Notes: a model not told the origin generated them from the sequence alone. A DNA stretch of 64,000 nt from Acestrorhynchus altus (GCA_034509495.1 CM067508.1:23357533-23421532), one strand, 5' to 3'. Counted from the stretch's first letter, positions 10,150 to 22,149 are shown. Program-made: numbers and translations.

Positions 10150-11460
10150 CAATGTCCTCCTTCTTTACTCACCCAGCATGGAAGCTGAGCTATTTTTGAA
10201 AGGTTTGTGGGTACACCACTGGGATATGGGATAGCTCCATGAAGCTGCCACTAAGTCCTTTATGATTTAGACACACTGTTGCCTATTAGGCGTACAGTCT
10301 TATCTCTTAGGAACATGTAGGGACACCTTCCCCTTTTTAATGTCCCCACACAGAGAAATGGCTCCAGTTCCTGCCTGCCATGAATGCAAAGAGCATTCAG
10401 GACTGAATAAATTAATAAGAGTAATGTGAGGTATTTTCACACAGTACTGAATACTGATTTAAGTCGAACCTTCAAGACTTTTTTTTTTAATGTAGGAAAG
10501 GACGTCAGAGAAGGCAATTCTAGTCTCAATTCCAGCTGTCATGAGCCCTGCAGTGATGGCTGCCACAAAGTGAAATGGGAGCTGATTGGTTGTGGTGAAG
10601 GCTAATGCAGGGAAAATATGAGCCAAAGCATACACCTCAGCACCTGTTTGTCCATTCTGTTGTCACACCTGAATGGTTATAGTATGATTTGTCAGAAGGA
10701 ATTTACAGCATTTAAAATGAGCGGTTTTATAGCCATGGGCTGATACCAGCTTTCTTATAAGAACGAATGAGTAAAGGCTATGTACACCGTAATCATATTC
10801 TATCTGTATGGGGAATACTATAGGAGAGTGACATTGTCATTAAAAAAAAGCCTTAAAAATAAGTAAAAATAAAATATAAAATAGAAATTAGGAATACACT
10901 ATATAAAGTAAATTATAGACTAGTTTGAAATAAAATAATGTAAGCTCTATATTTATCAACATAAATGTATGGCTTTTTTTTACTTTTTAGAAATGGACTG
11001 TAGTTAAAAGAGTTAACCATGAGTTAACGAAGAAATTTTGTCTTTTTTACATTTTTTTAAATTTAAAACATTAAAATGTTATTATAATTATAATATACTT
11101 GTTCCAACCTCTAACATACACAGAACATAAGAAAATGTTGCAGAATTAAATACACCAGTAATACTCAAGTATTAATATAAGAGTAGTTTTATAAGGTCAT
11201 TAGCAAGCTCATCATTAGCTAATCAGCTCATTTAAGCAGTCTTGAGTAGTATTAAATGAGTAGAATATTTTATGAATATTTGCTTCTACATGCTCCTGCA
11301 ATTAGCTTAAACAGGTATTTAAAGCATATATATATATTTCTATCTATCTATCTTTCTTTCCTTTTTCTTTCGATTTGCCTCCTATGTTAGTATTTCTTTG
11401 AACTTACAAAATGATGGAAAATTTTATTTTACTCTATGTTGGTTGTTCAGTACAGACCTT
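10150..11460. other. Unique sequence, possible conserved block at 10,490-10,720
   Basis: No repeats or coding signatures recognised. 10,490-10,720 is of balanced composition without low-complexity runs, whereas the flanks are AT-rich; conservation cannot be judged from one sequence. Confidence 0.3.
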
Positions 11461-11542
11461 CAAATTATTTTCCCAGCTGAGTGTTCCTCTGGATGGACAG
11501 GTCAAGCCCAGGTGCTTCCAAGTCACAACAACAACCAGCATA

Positions 11543-11555
11543 AGGTCAAAGGTCA
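11543..11555 (+). promoter_or_regulatory. Perfect DR1 nuclear-receptor half-site repeat
   Basis: AGGTCAAAGGTCA is two AGGTCA half-sites with one spacer base, the consensus for HNF4, COUP-TF and PPAR/RXR dimers. It lies in an otherwise repeat-free patch (11,460-11,660). A single match can be chance. Confidence 0.4.
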
Positions 11556-11610
11556 AATGTAACCTCCCATGGCACATGTGATGCTTTCATCACCTACAGC
11601 CTCTCAAGCA

Positions 11611-11643
11611 CCCATAGCAACCAGGGCTGGTCTCCATGGCAAC
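11611..11643 (+). promoter_or_regulatory. Candidate RFX (X-box) pair
   Basis: GTCTCCATGGCAAC at 11,630-11,643 differs by two bases from the palindromic RFX consensus GTTGCCATGGCAAC. A half-site-like CCATAGCAACC sits about 10 bp to its left. Together with the DR1 about 60 bp away this suggests a small regulatory element. Confidence 0.4.
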
Positions 11644-11771
11644 ACCAGCAGTAGCAGCGCACAGTGTCCTTGATGTGAAGATGGAGGAGAGATATGAACA
11701 CAAATTGTTCCTTGAAAAGCCTCCCGCCCTCCCCGCCAACCCCCCTCTCAGCTCCCTCTGGTCAGCTCAAT

Positions 11772-11772
<1 letters not shown>

Positions 11773-11848
<76 letters not shown>
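11773..11848. repeat. (CA)n microsatellite
   Basis: About 76 bp of CA dinucleotide. Confidence 0.98.
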
Positions 11849-11849
<1 letters not shown>

Positions 11850-11851
<2 letters not shown>

Positions 11852-13050
11852 TCTGGGGAGAGAATTTGAGAGTATGAGACTAAAGGAAAAGAGAGAAGAA
11901 GAAACAGACAAGTGTCTCTTTAGCCTGGAGAACAGAGGCGAACAGGACTGTCTGTTTTACATCCATAGGCTTTTCTACTCTGCATCCAGAGAAATGTCGC
12001 ACCATATCAAATGCCATTTCAATCCACCATGACACACATGAGGTACCCACAGTTCGACTGTAGGCTGTAATGTGCAAATAAGATCTGTTTCTCATGGCCA
12101 TGCTATACATCAAGACTCATGCATTTGGATAAGCTTCTTTCCTGAAAAGCATACAAATGGGATTGAAATCAGAAAGTAAAATATCATGCATAACATTCAA
12201 GCTACGATCAGAGGCATCAGCTATGTGGGGATAAAAGCTGAGGAGTACACTAAAAGTGTCTGCAGGATGCAGTAAAATTGTACCAGTGTGGAATTTCCAT
12301 AAACACATTTATGTTAATGGCTTAGTCCTGAAAGTAAACATCTTTAATGTTGCACCCAGTGCCCTAGCAGTCTCTAGCATTTTGCCATCATGTTCTACAG
12401 CAGTCAAAGGATGGCAAAGCTGAGGGCTCTGTCTGGTTTTCTGCAGTATGCTAGCTTTGACTTTGTTGCTCTGTGCCATTCAAAGAAAGCCTACACTCAC
12501 TGCCCAAACTCCAGAGACACACTGGGCTGTTGGCTGTTTGAGGGAGTTAAGTTGTGATACCATGCTTTTGATGGCCTGTTTGATGGATAAGACTTTCTTG
12601 GGCCCCATCCACATAAAAAGAGATTTCCCTCCCTCCATTTCATGAAATATTTCCATCCATACAGACATTAAAACAGTATAAAATTGAGCTCGACCTGTAT
12701 GGGGTGATAGTACATCATAAAGACAAATGCAGAGGTCAATTCCCAAATTACACATTACTCCCTACATAATGCCTTATGCAAGTCAGAAAAGTACAATCTG
12801 TACATCTAAATAGAGAATAGTAGAAGAGTATTCACATCATTTTATTCTGTGAAATGAAATCTAGTGTTATCTGCATGTACACATTGTATTTTATTACTTA
12901 TTTCGTTCACTATATAGAAAGTAAGGGGATATTTGAGATTCTATCTCAGAGAGATTTTTGGAAAAGCTTGGTTTTCATGTGTTTTCTCTCTGTTTTTTTT
13001 TGTGTAGAAAGAAGAAAAAAAAGCTTGTTTAAAAACACATGGAGAGGAGG
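11850..13050. other. Unassigned, mainly unique sequence
   Basis: Several short open frames on both strands lack motifs and convincing splice context. No repeat was recognised. Confidence 0.5.
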
Positions 13051-13054
13051 TTAG

Positions 13055-13262
13055 ACTATACACCAATCAAACATCAAATTAAATGCTAATATTGCCTAAT
13101 ATTGTGTAGAACCCCTACACAATGTGTTTACTTCCAACACATCAACTTCAAGAACAGATTTTTCACTTTGTGTCTAATGTGCATGACAGATGCCACTGGA
13201 ACCAGATGATCAATGTTATTCATTTTGCATCAGGGTTTTAATGTTATGGCTGATCAGTGTCC
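13055..13262 (+). mobile_element. MITE with CATAACATTA-type inverted ends
   Basis: The left end TATACACCAATCAAACATCA and the reverse complement of the right end, ACACTGATCAGCCATAACAT, are imperfect inverted repeats. The interior has a CTAATATTGTGTAGAACCCC block and a GATGCCACTGGAACCAGATG block. About 208 bp with no coding capacity, matching a common fish Tc1-like MITE family. Confidence 0.75.
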
Positions 13263-13269
13263 GGCAGCT

Positions 13270-14870
13270 GTTCTGAATTGAGTCATCACATCTCTACATT
13301 ATTTCCATGGAATCTTGAACCACACATGGGAGTTATATTATACCTTATTCAATATCACTCTATGTCCAGCTCCCTACCCTCCTTTCCCTCTCCATCTCTT
13401 GGTGGTGGTGATTGAGTAGTATAGGCATCTCAGCTTGACAGAACAACAGAGGGCCCTCACTTAAAGAAACTGCACACTGACACATCCCACAGTTGTCGAG
13501 AGACAGCTCGACCGCTACAACAAATAAATAAAGAATTTAAAGAAGTAAAAAAGAGAGAGACCTTGAAGACACAGTGTTCCTTCCCACGAGTTGAACTAAC
13601 TCACTCTCGCTCATTTTCTCTTGTTCTCTCCGTTCCCTGTGTGGGTGGCTTTGGGGGATGGAGCAGGCCTTTGTGAGTGTACTTCATTTCAAACACACCC
13701 ACCCAGCCAGTGAGTGGAACTGTATAGCATCAGTAATGACACATATAGGAAATGTATGTATGTAGACCCACCAATGCATTCTGCAAGGTTTACAAATCAT
13801 TAAACATGTTTGAATCTGTGAGACCAAAGTGAATGGCACTCTATCAGAATGTCCCACTGAAGGAAATTAAGAAAAGCATTGACTATACAGTATAGTTGAA
13901 CAGAGAAATGTCTAAGCTGCTCAAATGCTCAATGGTTTATTTTAGTTTATCATCTTGGGCTATTTAACTTGTTCTGCATTTAATTGATTTTTTTCCCCAC
14001 AACTGCAAACCCCAAACTAAAAGCACAATGTCTCTGTCAATATCCATCAGTCTTGTACTCCTCTTACTCACTCCTCTACTGAGCGCACCTGTGCACCTCC
14101 CTAGTGTATTTAGAAAAGTAGAAGAGTATTAAAAAAAGATATGTTACTGTTTTCATGCTGTCACATCTGGAACCAGGATGGTTTGATCAGCGTAATCAAA
14201 TAGTGAATTTACTGAGTAGTTTAAGTTGTTTTAGTGCATAAACAGCTTTGACCAAAATGGATCCCTATTTACCTTTTAGGGCACTAGTGCCTGAATTATA
14301 GTGTGTAGTTTGAACATGATTTTTAGGGTACTATCTTCTCCCACAATTCATTGGTAAATATCGTAACTCATTACAGAAGCTGAAGATGGACAAGAATCTT
14401 GTTATTAAGCAACACAGTGGAATCAATGGAGCTGATGATGTTGGCTCATATAGCTGCTATCTAAGCCAGTGATAGCCACTGGGCACTATGAAGTTCAGAT
14501 GTTTCCCAATGTAACGTTAGTACATTAATGGAAGGCTTATGTCTGTATGGAACATAATCAAGAGGAGGGTAGTGACGACGTCCCCTCACCGTCTCAGTGG
14601 CCCACATTTTGCCCAGTTCTCTCTATGGCCAGCCCATCACTGGACATGCTGAGTTTGAGCTTCCTTTCTGCCTGGTTCACTTAGCAACCAACGACTAGCA
14701 GAGACCAGAGGTGATGAGCAGCTCTCCAGCTTTAACAACACAATGTGCTGAAGTTTGAACCTTTTCTTGTCAGTTTAGTCATTTCAAACTCCCACACCCT
14801 AAATAGGACTCCACCTATAATGCCACATACTTTTACCCTCCCAGCACTTCTAGTTTGTTATTTTATTTGT
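13270..14870. other. Unassigned, mainly unique sequence
   Basis: No recognisable gene, RNA or classified repeat. Confidence 0.5.
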
Positions 14871-14880
14871 TGTATAGTAT

Positions 14881-14884
14881 GTGT

Positions 14885-14952
<68 letters not shown>

Positions 14953-15032
14953 TTTTATGCCAACATCCATGTCCTGTCCAGTTTTAAAGCACTAGAGTGT
15001 GATGGCAAATCCTGGCTGTAAATAGTTGTGCA

Positions 15033-15108
<76 letters not shown>
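14881..15108. repeat. Inverted microsatellite pair (GT)n ... (CA)n
   Basis: About 70 nt of GT (14,881-14,950, one TATG interruption) is followed 84 bp later by about 74 nt of CA (15,035-15,108). The two tracts are reverse complements and could fold into a long hairpin with an 84-nt loop. Confidence 0.95.
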
Positions 15109-15110
<2 letters not shown>

Positions 15111-15477
15111 GCAGTGTGGTTGCATGCCTGCTCCCATCTGATCTACTGTGGCTCTGGGGTGCGGTAAGCACTGGTGCACAGCCTCTGCACATGAGTAAGA
15201 TTACGTCACACACACTTAGTTAAGCAAATCAGCCATGAAAGCTTGAGTCAGGACCAGACCCTTCAGGCTATGATGCCTACTCATCAGAATGTGTGTGCAC
15301 AAGGATGGGTGTGAGTTATTTTCCCTTTAATGAAGGCTTTAAACAACATGGCTTTTACATCAAACTAACCATGAACATCACCATCAGAGCTGAAAAACAA
15401 CCTGTTTCTGAATGTTTTGTGTAATGCAACTTTATGTTAATGAAGTTTCATTTCTGTTGCACAAGGTTTAGAGGCAT

Positions 15478-15600
15478 AATGTGAATCTGGTGGTTCTGTA
15501 CATTGTGTCTTCATGTACAACTTTCATGATGAATGGACCAATAGAATTGCTCCAAATGATTTAAAATATATAACCTTTTTTTTATCTATACCGACTTACT
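15478..15600 (+). repeat. Interspersed repeat X, copy 1
   Basis: It shares TAATGTGAATCTGGTGGTTC, then ATGAATGGACCAATAGAA, then GCTCCAAATGA, then CGACTTACTTTGAAAA in the same order with copies at 21,804 and 37,664. Class is unknown and no coding is seen. Confidence 0.6.
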
Positions 15601-15744
15601 TTGAAAACACTACTTGTTTGGTAAAATCTGCATTTAGGAAATATGAGATTTATTTTATGAAAGGTAGGTCATTTCTATATTAGCTGCTACTTAATTTCAT
15701 GATTGTTTTAATCAGAAAGTAAATATAATTTCTTCAGTCTAATG

Positions 15745-16130
15745 TGTCACAAACACATCGTGCAGACAAACAGGTCAGGAGATGGACATTCTCACAGGAT
15801 TGAATATTGAACACCAGGAGAATAGAAATGCAGAGCACACGCTGACTTTAAAACAAAAGCCAACATAGACCAATTGAAACAAGGAACTTAAATACACAAA
15901 CAGGGTGGGAAATACCTGGTTACAAATGAAACACAGGTGGGAATGGGGTGGAACAAGGATGGAGACAAGACCAAAACAAAACACACATGCTAAGGAGTAT
16001 GTGGGAGAACCAAAACAAAACAAAGACAAATGGGAGAGATCCATTGACAGTTCTATGGGGTGGCTGGCTGGGTCCAGTGCTGTTCTCAGAACAAGCTTGG
16101 ACCCCTCTATGGCCCCCTAAATTAGATGTA
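15745..16130 (-). mobile_element. gypsy 3' LTR with adjoining internal stub
   Basis: The minus strand shows an LTR of about 305 bp (16,049-15,745) running TGTCAATGG...TTTGTGACA. It contains a TTCCCACCTGTGTTTCATTTG block and a GTATTTAAGTTCCTTG promoter-like block resembling the LTRs at 38.4, 44.0 and 46.9 kb. Beyond it (16,050-16,130) is purine-rich internal sequence with an AGGGGGCC run like the polypurine side of a 3' LTR. The rest of the element is missing. Confidence 0.65.
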
Positions 16131-16139
16131 AATCTCCCA

Positions 16140-17740
16140 CTTCTGTGAGCGAGTTTCAAGACAGCCTGGTATAATATCCACCAAACATCCACCAATATTG
16201 ACCAATATACAATTTGTTGATTTGTTCCAATAAGACAGATCATGTTAAAAATTGAATATGAAACAAAAAAAAGAGTGAATGACATTATATAACAAAGAAA
16301 GCTTTGAAGGGTGATTTTTGTTAATCTGTTTGTATGAAATGTCTAAAAATTCTGTTGACAAGAAAACAGCTGACAGTTGATGTTGAAATTGTAATTAAAA
16401 GTGTTGAGTGATGTTAAACAAATAATTTTGCTTCTTATTATCTGCAAACACCAAAAGCTGGAATCTAGTTGCCCCGTCTAACATAACCACTTAGATTTAA
16501 TAGACTAGAACCGCCACTCGACGTAACATCTGATTTTAATCAAATAAAAATCTGAATTAAGATTTTACCAAAAAGTTGCATCAGTAATGGAAAACGGAGC
16601 TTATTTTATCTTAAGATAAAAGATGGGATGATCTGAAAGGACAACATGCTAAATGTCCTGTGGTGGACTCAATGCAGGAGTGTAGAAATAGCATTCATGG
16701 GTTCATGATTCAAGCAATTCATGATTCAAGCAATTATTGAATTTTCCCAACCAATAATTTGATCACCTCCAAATCTGTCAATGTCTCATTAACATGGAGA
16801 TGTTAATGTTAAGCATAACTTAAGATTTACTACTTTACAAACTTAAAGGCATATATGTTCCCATGGTCAAACACAAAATGGGAGAACTCAGAAGTCCATG
16901 CAGATTGCCTAGACTACAACCAAAAATAAAAAGCGGGATGGGCCTCAAACCAACAAAATGCCTGCAGTGCCTATAAGTCACCATAAGGGCATGTAACCTA
17001 AACATCTAATGACCAGGAAATGGAAAGAACTAAATGTTAACCAACAAAGTGGATTAGAGGATAGAAGAGAATACAGTAGAGGAAAGAACAGAAACTAGTC
17101 AAGGTCAGTTTTTAGTCTTAAATGTTTTTGACTGGGATTTAAAATGACTGTAAAAGATAAGATTTTAATATTAAAATGATAACAGTAATAAGAACACTGT
17201 AAACAAAATGTGTAAACATTTAGATTTAGATTATTAAAGTTAAAGCCACGTTTGGCAGGAGATTTATTGTGCTACACTGGTAGTTCTTATGAAATTTGAA
17301 TGTATTATGAATCTTATAGTTTGAATGATTTCTTCAGATGTCTGTGACATTTTAGATGTTGGGCTTCAGAAGCTGGGTGGGTTTAAGACAGACTTTGGGC
17401 TGGATTTGTTTGCTGCACCTGGCAACCCTTATCTCCAGTTATATGCAAGACCTACTGTGCAAGATTCAGGTACAACGTGGGTGTCTAAAGTGAGTCAGGA
17501 AAGCAGCAAAAAAAAAAAAAGAAGGTGGACATGAAGAGTTATTTAGCCATTTAAAGTCAAGTTCGCAAATGAAATGAGTCCATGATAATAACATTATTGG
17601 GAATGCTGTTTGACTGTTACTTTATTGTTTTTTTGTGGAGATTATGCAGCTCCATCTCCATTTATTGCTGATGTATGAGACCTGTTTCATTTACACTGTG
17701 GCTGAAGTAACCTGTAGTCAGGGTTTTTAGTCAGAGATTC
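16140..17740. other. Unassigned sequence with one short tandem duplication
   Basis: A 16-bp unit (TTCATGATTCAAGCAA) occurs twice in tandem near 16,702-16,735. Otherwise AT-rich and unassigned. Confidence 0.5.
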
Positions 17741-17744
17741 CAAC

Positions 17745-18065
17745 TTTAGCAACCTATAAGTTCAATGATGTAAGCAGGTGTGCAGTACAATGTACTAGCC
17801 CAGCTGCAACATCTGTGGGCAACTGTGCCACAGGATGCCACACAGAAGATGTATGTTTCCATTCCCAACCATATCATCATCTTTTACATGCATCCTTTTT
17901 ACATTACATACATCATCTTGTATCCAGTCTAGAGGCATCCCACAATGATACTAGACCCTCTTTTCAGTTGTACAGCTTTTCCCAATAAGTTCTTGTGTTA
18001 CTCAGGTATTGTATCCACTTACATATATCATCATTATATTCATACAAAGTTTCCTTTGATTCCAT
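17745..18065 (+). mobile_element. Tc1-like 3' remnant, sister of 60,080-60,670
   Basis: It shares GCTGCAACATCTGTGGGCAA, then CAGGATGCCA, then ATCTTGTATCCAGTCTAGAGG, then ACATATATCATCATTATATTC with the right part of the Tc1-like remnant near 60.5 kb. Only the 3' coding end and terminal region remain. Confidence 0.65.
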
Positions 18066-18599
18066 ATTTATTTATTTATTTATTGCCAATGTGTTTAAAT
18101 TAAGTTTGTCCTGTGGTGCGACAGCAAATGAAGTATGTAATATTAACAATGAATAAATAATAAATTATTAATTAATAATAAAGAATAACAGCTGAAATTA
18201 TTTAAAAAGGTTCAGATTTACATTTAGTTTACAGTACAAGGTTAAAATGCATGTAATCCCTACAATATTGGTTACAGTATATTAAATTTTACAATTTATA
18301 TAATTTTATATAAATGTTTACTTAGTTTTGCAAATGGTCGAGGTAAGTTGTGTATAGCAAGTTCTCAAAATGGCTTTGTAAATGTTCTGTTGTGCAACTG
18401 TATTTGTCATTTGTGTTACTAACATACACGCAAAAATCATACAGACAAAGCCTTATATTTACATGCTCACGCTTTATGAAAGTTGGCCTGAATGACATGC
18501 TGTGACATGGGTGCTCACACTGCATGTGAAACGCAGCCCCTAGGCACAGTTCTGTCTCCATACGAGCACTCAATTTACTGGCTGACAATAATAAAATGA

Positions 18600-18600
18600 G

Positions 18601-18628
<28 letters not shown>
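18600..18628. repeat. poly(A) tract
   Basis: About 28 consecutive A. No associated LINE or SINE body was identified next to it. Confidence 0.95.
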
Positions 18629-18629
<1 letters not shown>

Positions 18630-18632
<3 letters not shown>

Positions 18633-19210
18633 CCCATGATCACATATCAGTATATGTGAGTTATATCATTATTAAATGTACATTTATCTGTCTGTCTGTA
18701 GGACTGTCAAGTGTGAATGGCATCTATACCACCTAGCTATCTACAAACCACGATTATATGAAACTTAGAAACGAATTTCAAGATAACAGGATGTGACATC
18801 AAGAAATCAACTCAAAAAACTGCTTAAACCGTGAGACAAATTTCCTGAATGTCAAAAATGATTCTGGCTATCTGACTGCTCACTCTGTTTAGGGATTAAT
18901 TGGACATTGCTTTCCCTCTCACACTGCATATGAAACATCTGACTACCCAAAATTAAGTTCAAACCAATCAGTTTGGAAATTTTAATATTTAGGTGGCTAC
19001 AACCAAATCTGACTAAAATCACAGAGTGTATTCTTGGCACCTAAATCATCTCACATTCACCTCTAGACAGACTTGTTTTAGAGGTTTCTGACACTGCATG
19101 AAATAAAAAATAATACTTTTAGCCTGTTTATAGATTTAAATATTGTAGATATTTTCAGGTTTTATAGAAAAAAATCTATCCGAAGTATATTTAGTAATTT
19201 ACATAGATAT
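18630..19210. other. Unassigned sequence
   Basis: No gene or classified repeat recognised. Confidence 0.5.
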
Positions 19211-19212
19211 AA

Positions 19213-19405
19213 ATGTCTCTGTAACCAGCCATTAGGGGTGTACTTTGTGCACTACTGGTTCCGGTCCCAAGCCTGGATAAATGGCGAGGGTTGGGTCAGG
19301 AAGGGCATCCGGCGTAAAACTTGTGCCAAAACTATAATGTGGATCAGGCAGATAATCCGCTGTGGCGACCCCTAAAGAAAGCAGGCGAAAGAAGAAGAAA
19401 AAGAT
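19213..19405 (+). repeat. Non-LTR retrotransposon 3' end
   Basis: It has the blocks GGTCCCAAGCCTGGATAAAT, GGAAGGGCATCCGGCGTAAAA, CCGCTGTGGCGACCCCTAAAG and a terminal GAAGAAGAAA tail. This is a 3' terminus seen on many fish LINE copies. No coding remains. LINE class is from memory and not resolved to family. Confidence 0.7.
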
Positions 19406-19532
19406 AGATATAAGTGTCTACAAGCACATAAGCAAGTCAAACTAAAACTTTAACATGTTTAATATGCATTGGGTCATTTGTAAGAAGCAGAAGAGAAATT
19501 ATTCCATATAAAATGAGCCTGCCATGATAGAG

Positions 19533-19583
<51 letters not shown>
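19533..19583. repeat. (GA)n microsatellite
   Basis: About 45 bp of GA, preceded by GATA units. Confidence 0.97.
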
Positions 19584-19587
<4 letters not shown>

Positions 19588-19705
19588 GAGTAAATGATGA
19601 TGTCCTTATTTCCTGTGAGAGGAAACAGCTCAGCAGGGCCATCTCTGGCCATCAGCAGCAGTGGAAGGTTGTGAGTTAGGCTAAATAAGGGTCAAACGCA
19701 CAGTG

Positions 19706-19888
19706 CTTGACAAGACAGTTGTTTATATTTCCAAATTAAAAGTGGCGGCTCGGCACATTCTGATTTGCCCTGGGTCACTCAGGCCTCTGTCTGTTGAATA
19801 AACGAGCAAGCCTGGCTCTCTGCAACTGCAGGAAAAAGTATAAATCTGTTTTACTATGATTCAAAATATTCTTCTCTATACACATGAT

Positions 19889-19942
<54 letters not shown>
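19706..19942 (+). repeat. 237-bp inverted duplication, copy A
   Basis: Every base from 19,706 to 19,942 is identical to the reverse complement of 59,175-59,411, including a 46-nt (TC)n tract at 19,891-19,936. Sequence outside both ends is unrelated. The non-repetitive 185 bp is of balanced composition and not a recognised transposon. Identity of a fast-mutating microsatellite implies a very recent copy or an assembly effect. Confidence 0.97.
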
Positions 19943-20679
19943 TCTTTGCTCTGGAGGCAGGATAGAGTGTTATGATCTCTCCCTATTTCTCTCTTTACAT
20001 TGAAAGGTATTGTCACTGTCAGATCAAAACCATGTATATCCAAAATGGTCATAATGTTCTATGAAAACATAATTTGGCTTTTTCCATTCATTGGTCCATT
20101 CATTTTTAAAGTCCCATTAAGTCACATGGATGTTTTATAAGGTTTTTGCATGTCAGTGACATTATAGTGCTTATCAAAATATTATCAAAAGAGCTTCAGG
20201 CACCTTGGATTATGTGCCTCTCCACTAAGAGCCTCAGTTAAGACTTTATGACTGTTGATTTCCAAATGAAAAATGTCATGCTGCTTGCCATCAGCAGTTG
20301 ATGTCTGAGAGAACAATCCATTATAATGGAACTGGGGAACCAGCACTTTCTTGGAGGGGGAAGTATGTGCTTGTCTTCACCCTCCTAGTGTTGGGAGCAT
20401 TATATGTGATAGGGCACTTACTAACTGGAGGGATGATTGGGGGAAAATTTGATGAAAAATGTCATATTGTGTGTAATGAATATAATAAATATAATATTAA
20501 TTAAATTATAAACAAAAATGAACAAAACCTTTCACAATATTATTCTGAGATAATATCTGACAATAATATATTAAACTTAATTGGATTATGTGAAATATTT
20601 AAATGTGAAATATGCAAAAATAGTAGAAATTGGAATTTTTTAATGGTACTGTACGTTATGGTTTGGGCTGATGAAACAG

Positions 20680-20682
<3 letters not shown>

Positions 20683-20748
<66 letters not shown>

Positions 20749-20757
20749 TGTGTGTAT
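20683..20757. repeat. (GT)n microsatellite
   Basis: About 70 bp of GT with one TATG interruption. Confidence 0.97.
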
Positions 20758-20759
20758 TT

Positions 20760-21700
20760 GCACACAGGGGCTGAGCATTTGTAAGGGAGGCCGGTGGTCC
20801 AGATCTAAGCTGGTCTTGCCCTCCGCAGTTCATGGGGATGAGGGGAAGGCTCCTCATTGTGCATGCTACAAGTCCTGCTCCCAGCGGAGCGGCAGCCTCA
20901 TTAAACATTCATAAAGCAAAATCTGTTTTGCCTTTCTTTTGCTAAACACCGGCCTGACTTCAAAGGAAAAGTGTGAAGGAGACCTTCTTTATATTTATTA
21001 GGCCTTGCACCAAATCCCCTGCCTGCATGAGCGGCGGAGATATGAACCATATGGGTGAGAGGAGGAGGAAAGACAACGACTGATACAGACCTCTGTACAC
21101 ACATTACAATTTAAAACAGAAGCTGGCCGACATTTCTTCTTGAAGTTCCCTCCAGTCACAGACTGTAGCCACATCTCATCAATCACATCTCTGGAGATTA
21201 ATTACTACCATTAATGTCATTTCCCAGGATGTAACTTAATTGCCATATATCTCACATTACAGTTCTAACAGTTTTATGAAAGCTTTGTGACTAGTTTATA
21301 AACATTAATGGCGAGACGTTTAGTCACTCCATGATGGAGATTTATGGAGTAATGCCACATTCTTTCATTCCCAGTGACGAGCTTGAAGCACTGCAATACC
21401 TGTGCAAACCTCACTTATTTGACACTGTCCTCAAACTGTTTTAAAACTGGCAAAGTGACATCCTTGAGAGGAACACACATAGTGTCTGGAGGCACAGCTA
21501 CAAGCTGCTAATTAGTTTTATGAAAATGAGCTGTGTTCCACAACGTAAGACCCAACGCTAAAGACCTCTGCCTACTTTAGCAGTGTCCTCCTCTCCTCTG
21601 CTGTGAAATCAGCAGTGTTAAAAGAATACTCCAGAGTTTCTTCTAGCTGATCTCTATCTGTAGTATTAGCAGTATACAATTAATCACCATGGACAGTGAC
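20760..21700. other. CNE-like noncoding block
   Basis: About 900 bp without recognised repeats, of more balanced composition than its neighbours, and without exon signals. It holds homeodomain-type cores, for example TAATTA at 21,199-21,204 with ATTAATG beside it. The texture resembles vertebrate conserved noncoding elements, but conservation is untested. Confidence 0.3.
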
Positions 21701-21803
21701 TTCATCACGCGTTTATGTAATGAGATTCAGATTCATTCAACATATTCCATTAATAACTTGTCGCTGTCAGGATAAAAATGGTTTCTCCAGTTTTGTATTT
21801 TTA

Positions 21804-21900
21804 ACATAATGTGAATCTGTCAGTGTTTCCTTTAATTGTGTCAGAATTTCATGAGTAATGGACCAATAGAAATATTCCAAGTGACGTTAATAAACTCACA
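21804..21900 (+). repeat. Interspersed repeat X, copy 2
   Basis: It shares ACATAATGTGAATCTGTCAG, then AGAATTTCATGAGTAATGGA, then CCAATAGAAATATTCCAAG with the copies at 15,478 and 37,664. Confidence 0.6.
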
Positions 21901-22149
21901 AATTTTACAGTGTGTACTAAAAATAGGTCTACCCTTGTGCACATGCACAATTTGCTAACAAGCCCAGACGGGCAGGAATCAAATGATTTGAATAGAGAAT
22001 ATAATGTAATTTAATTTCCTGAAACTGCACCTCTACCAAAACCTAAACCTAACCCTAACCTGGATTTAAAATAGATTATTTGAGATTTACATCCTTTAAT
22101 TTGCAACTTTGAACATCTGCTGTTGTATTGTGAAGCAAACAAGCTGTTT

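Noticed and set aside
12448..12645. Plus-strand frame starting MLALTLLLCA after a TTTTCTGCAG
   Set aside because: Superficially a signal peptide behind a splice acceptor, but no domain, no donor and no partner exon was found.
20298..20504. Small plus-strand frame with a hydrophobic segment (YVLVFTLLVLGALYVIGHLL)
   Set aside because: Looks like a one-pass membrane microprotein, but there is no family match, splice or promoter support, and the C-terminus drifts into AT-rich text.
22040..22061. CCTAAACCTAACCCTAACC resembling vertebrate telomere repeat
   Set aside because: Only about three imperfect units; too short for an interstitial telomere tract.
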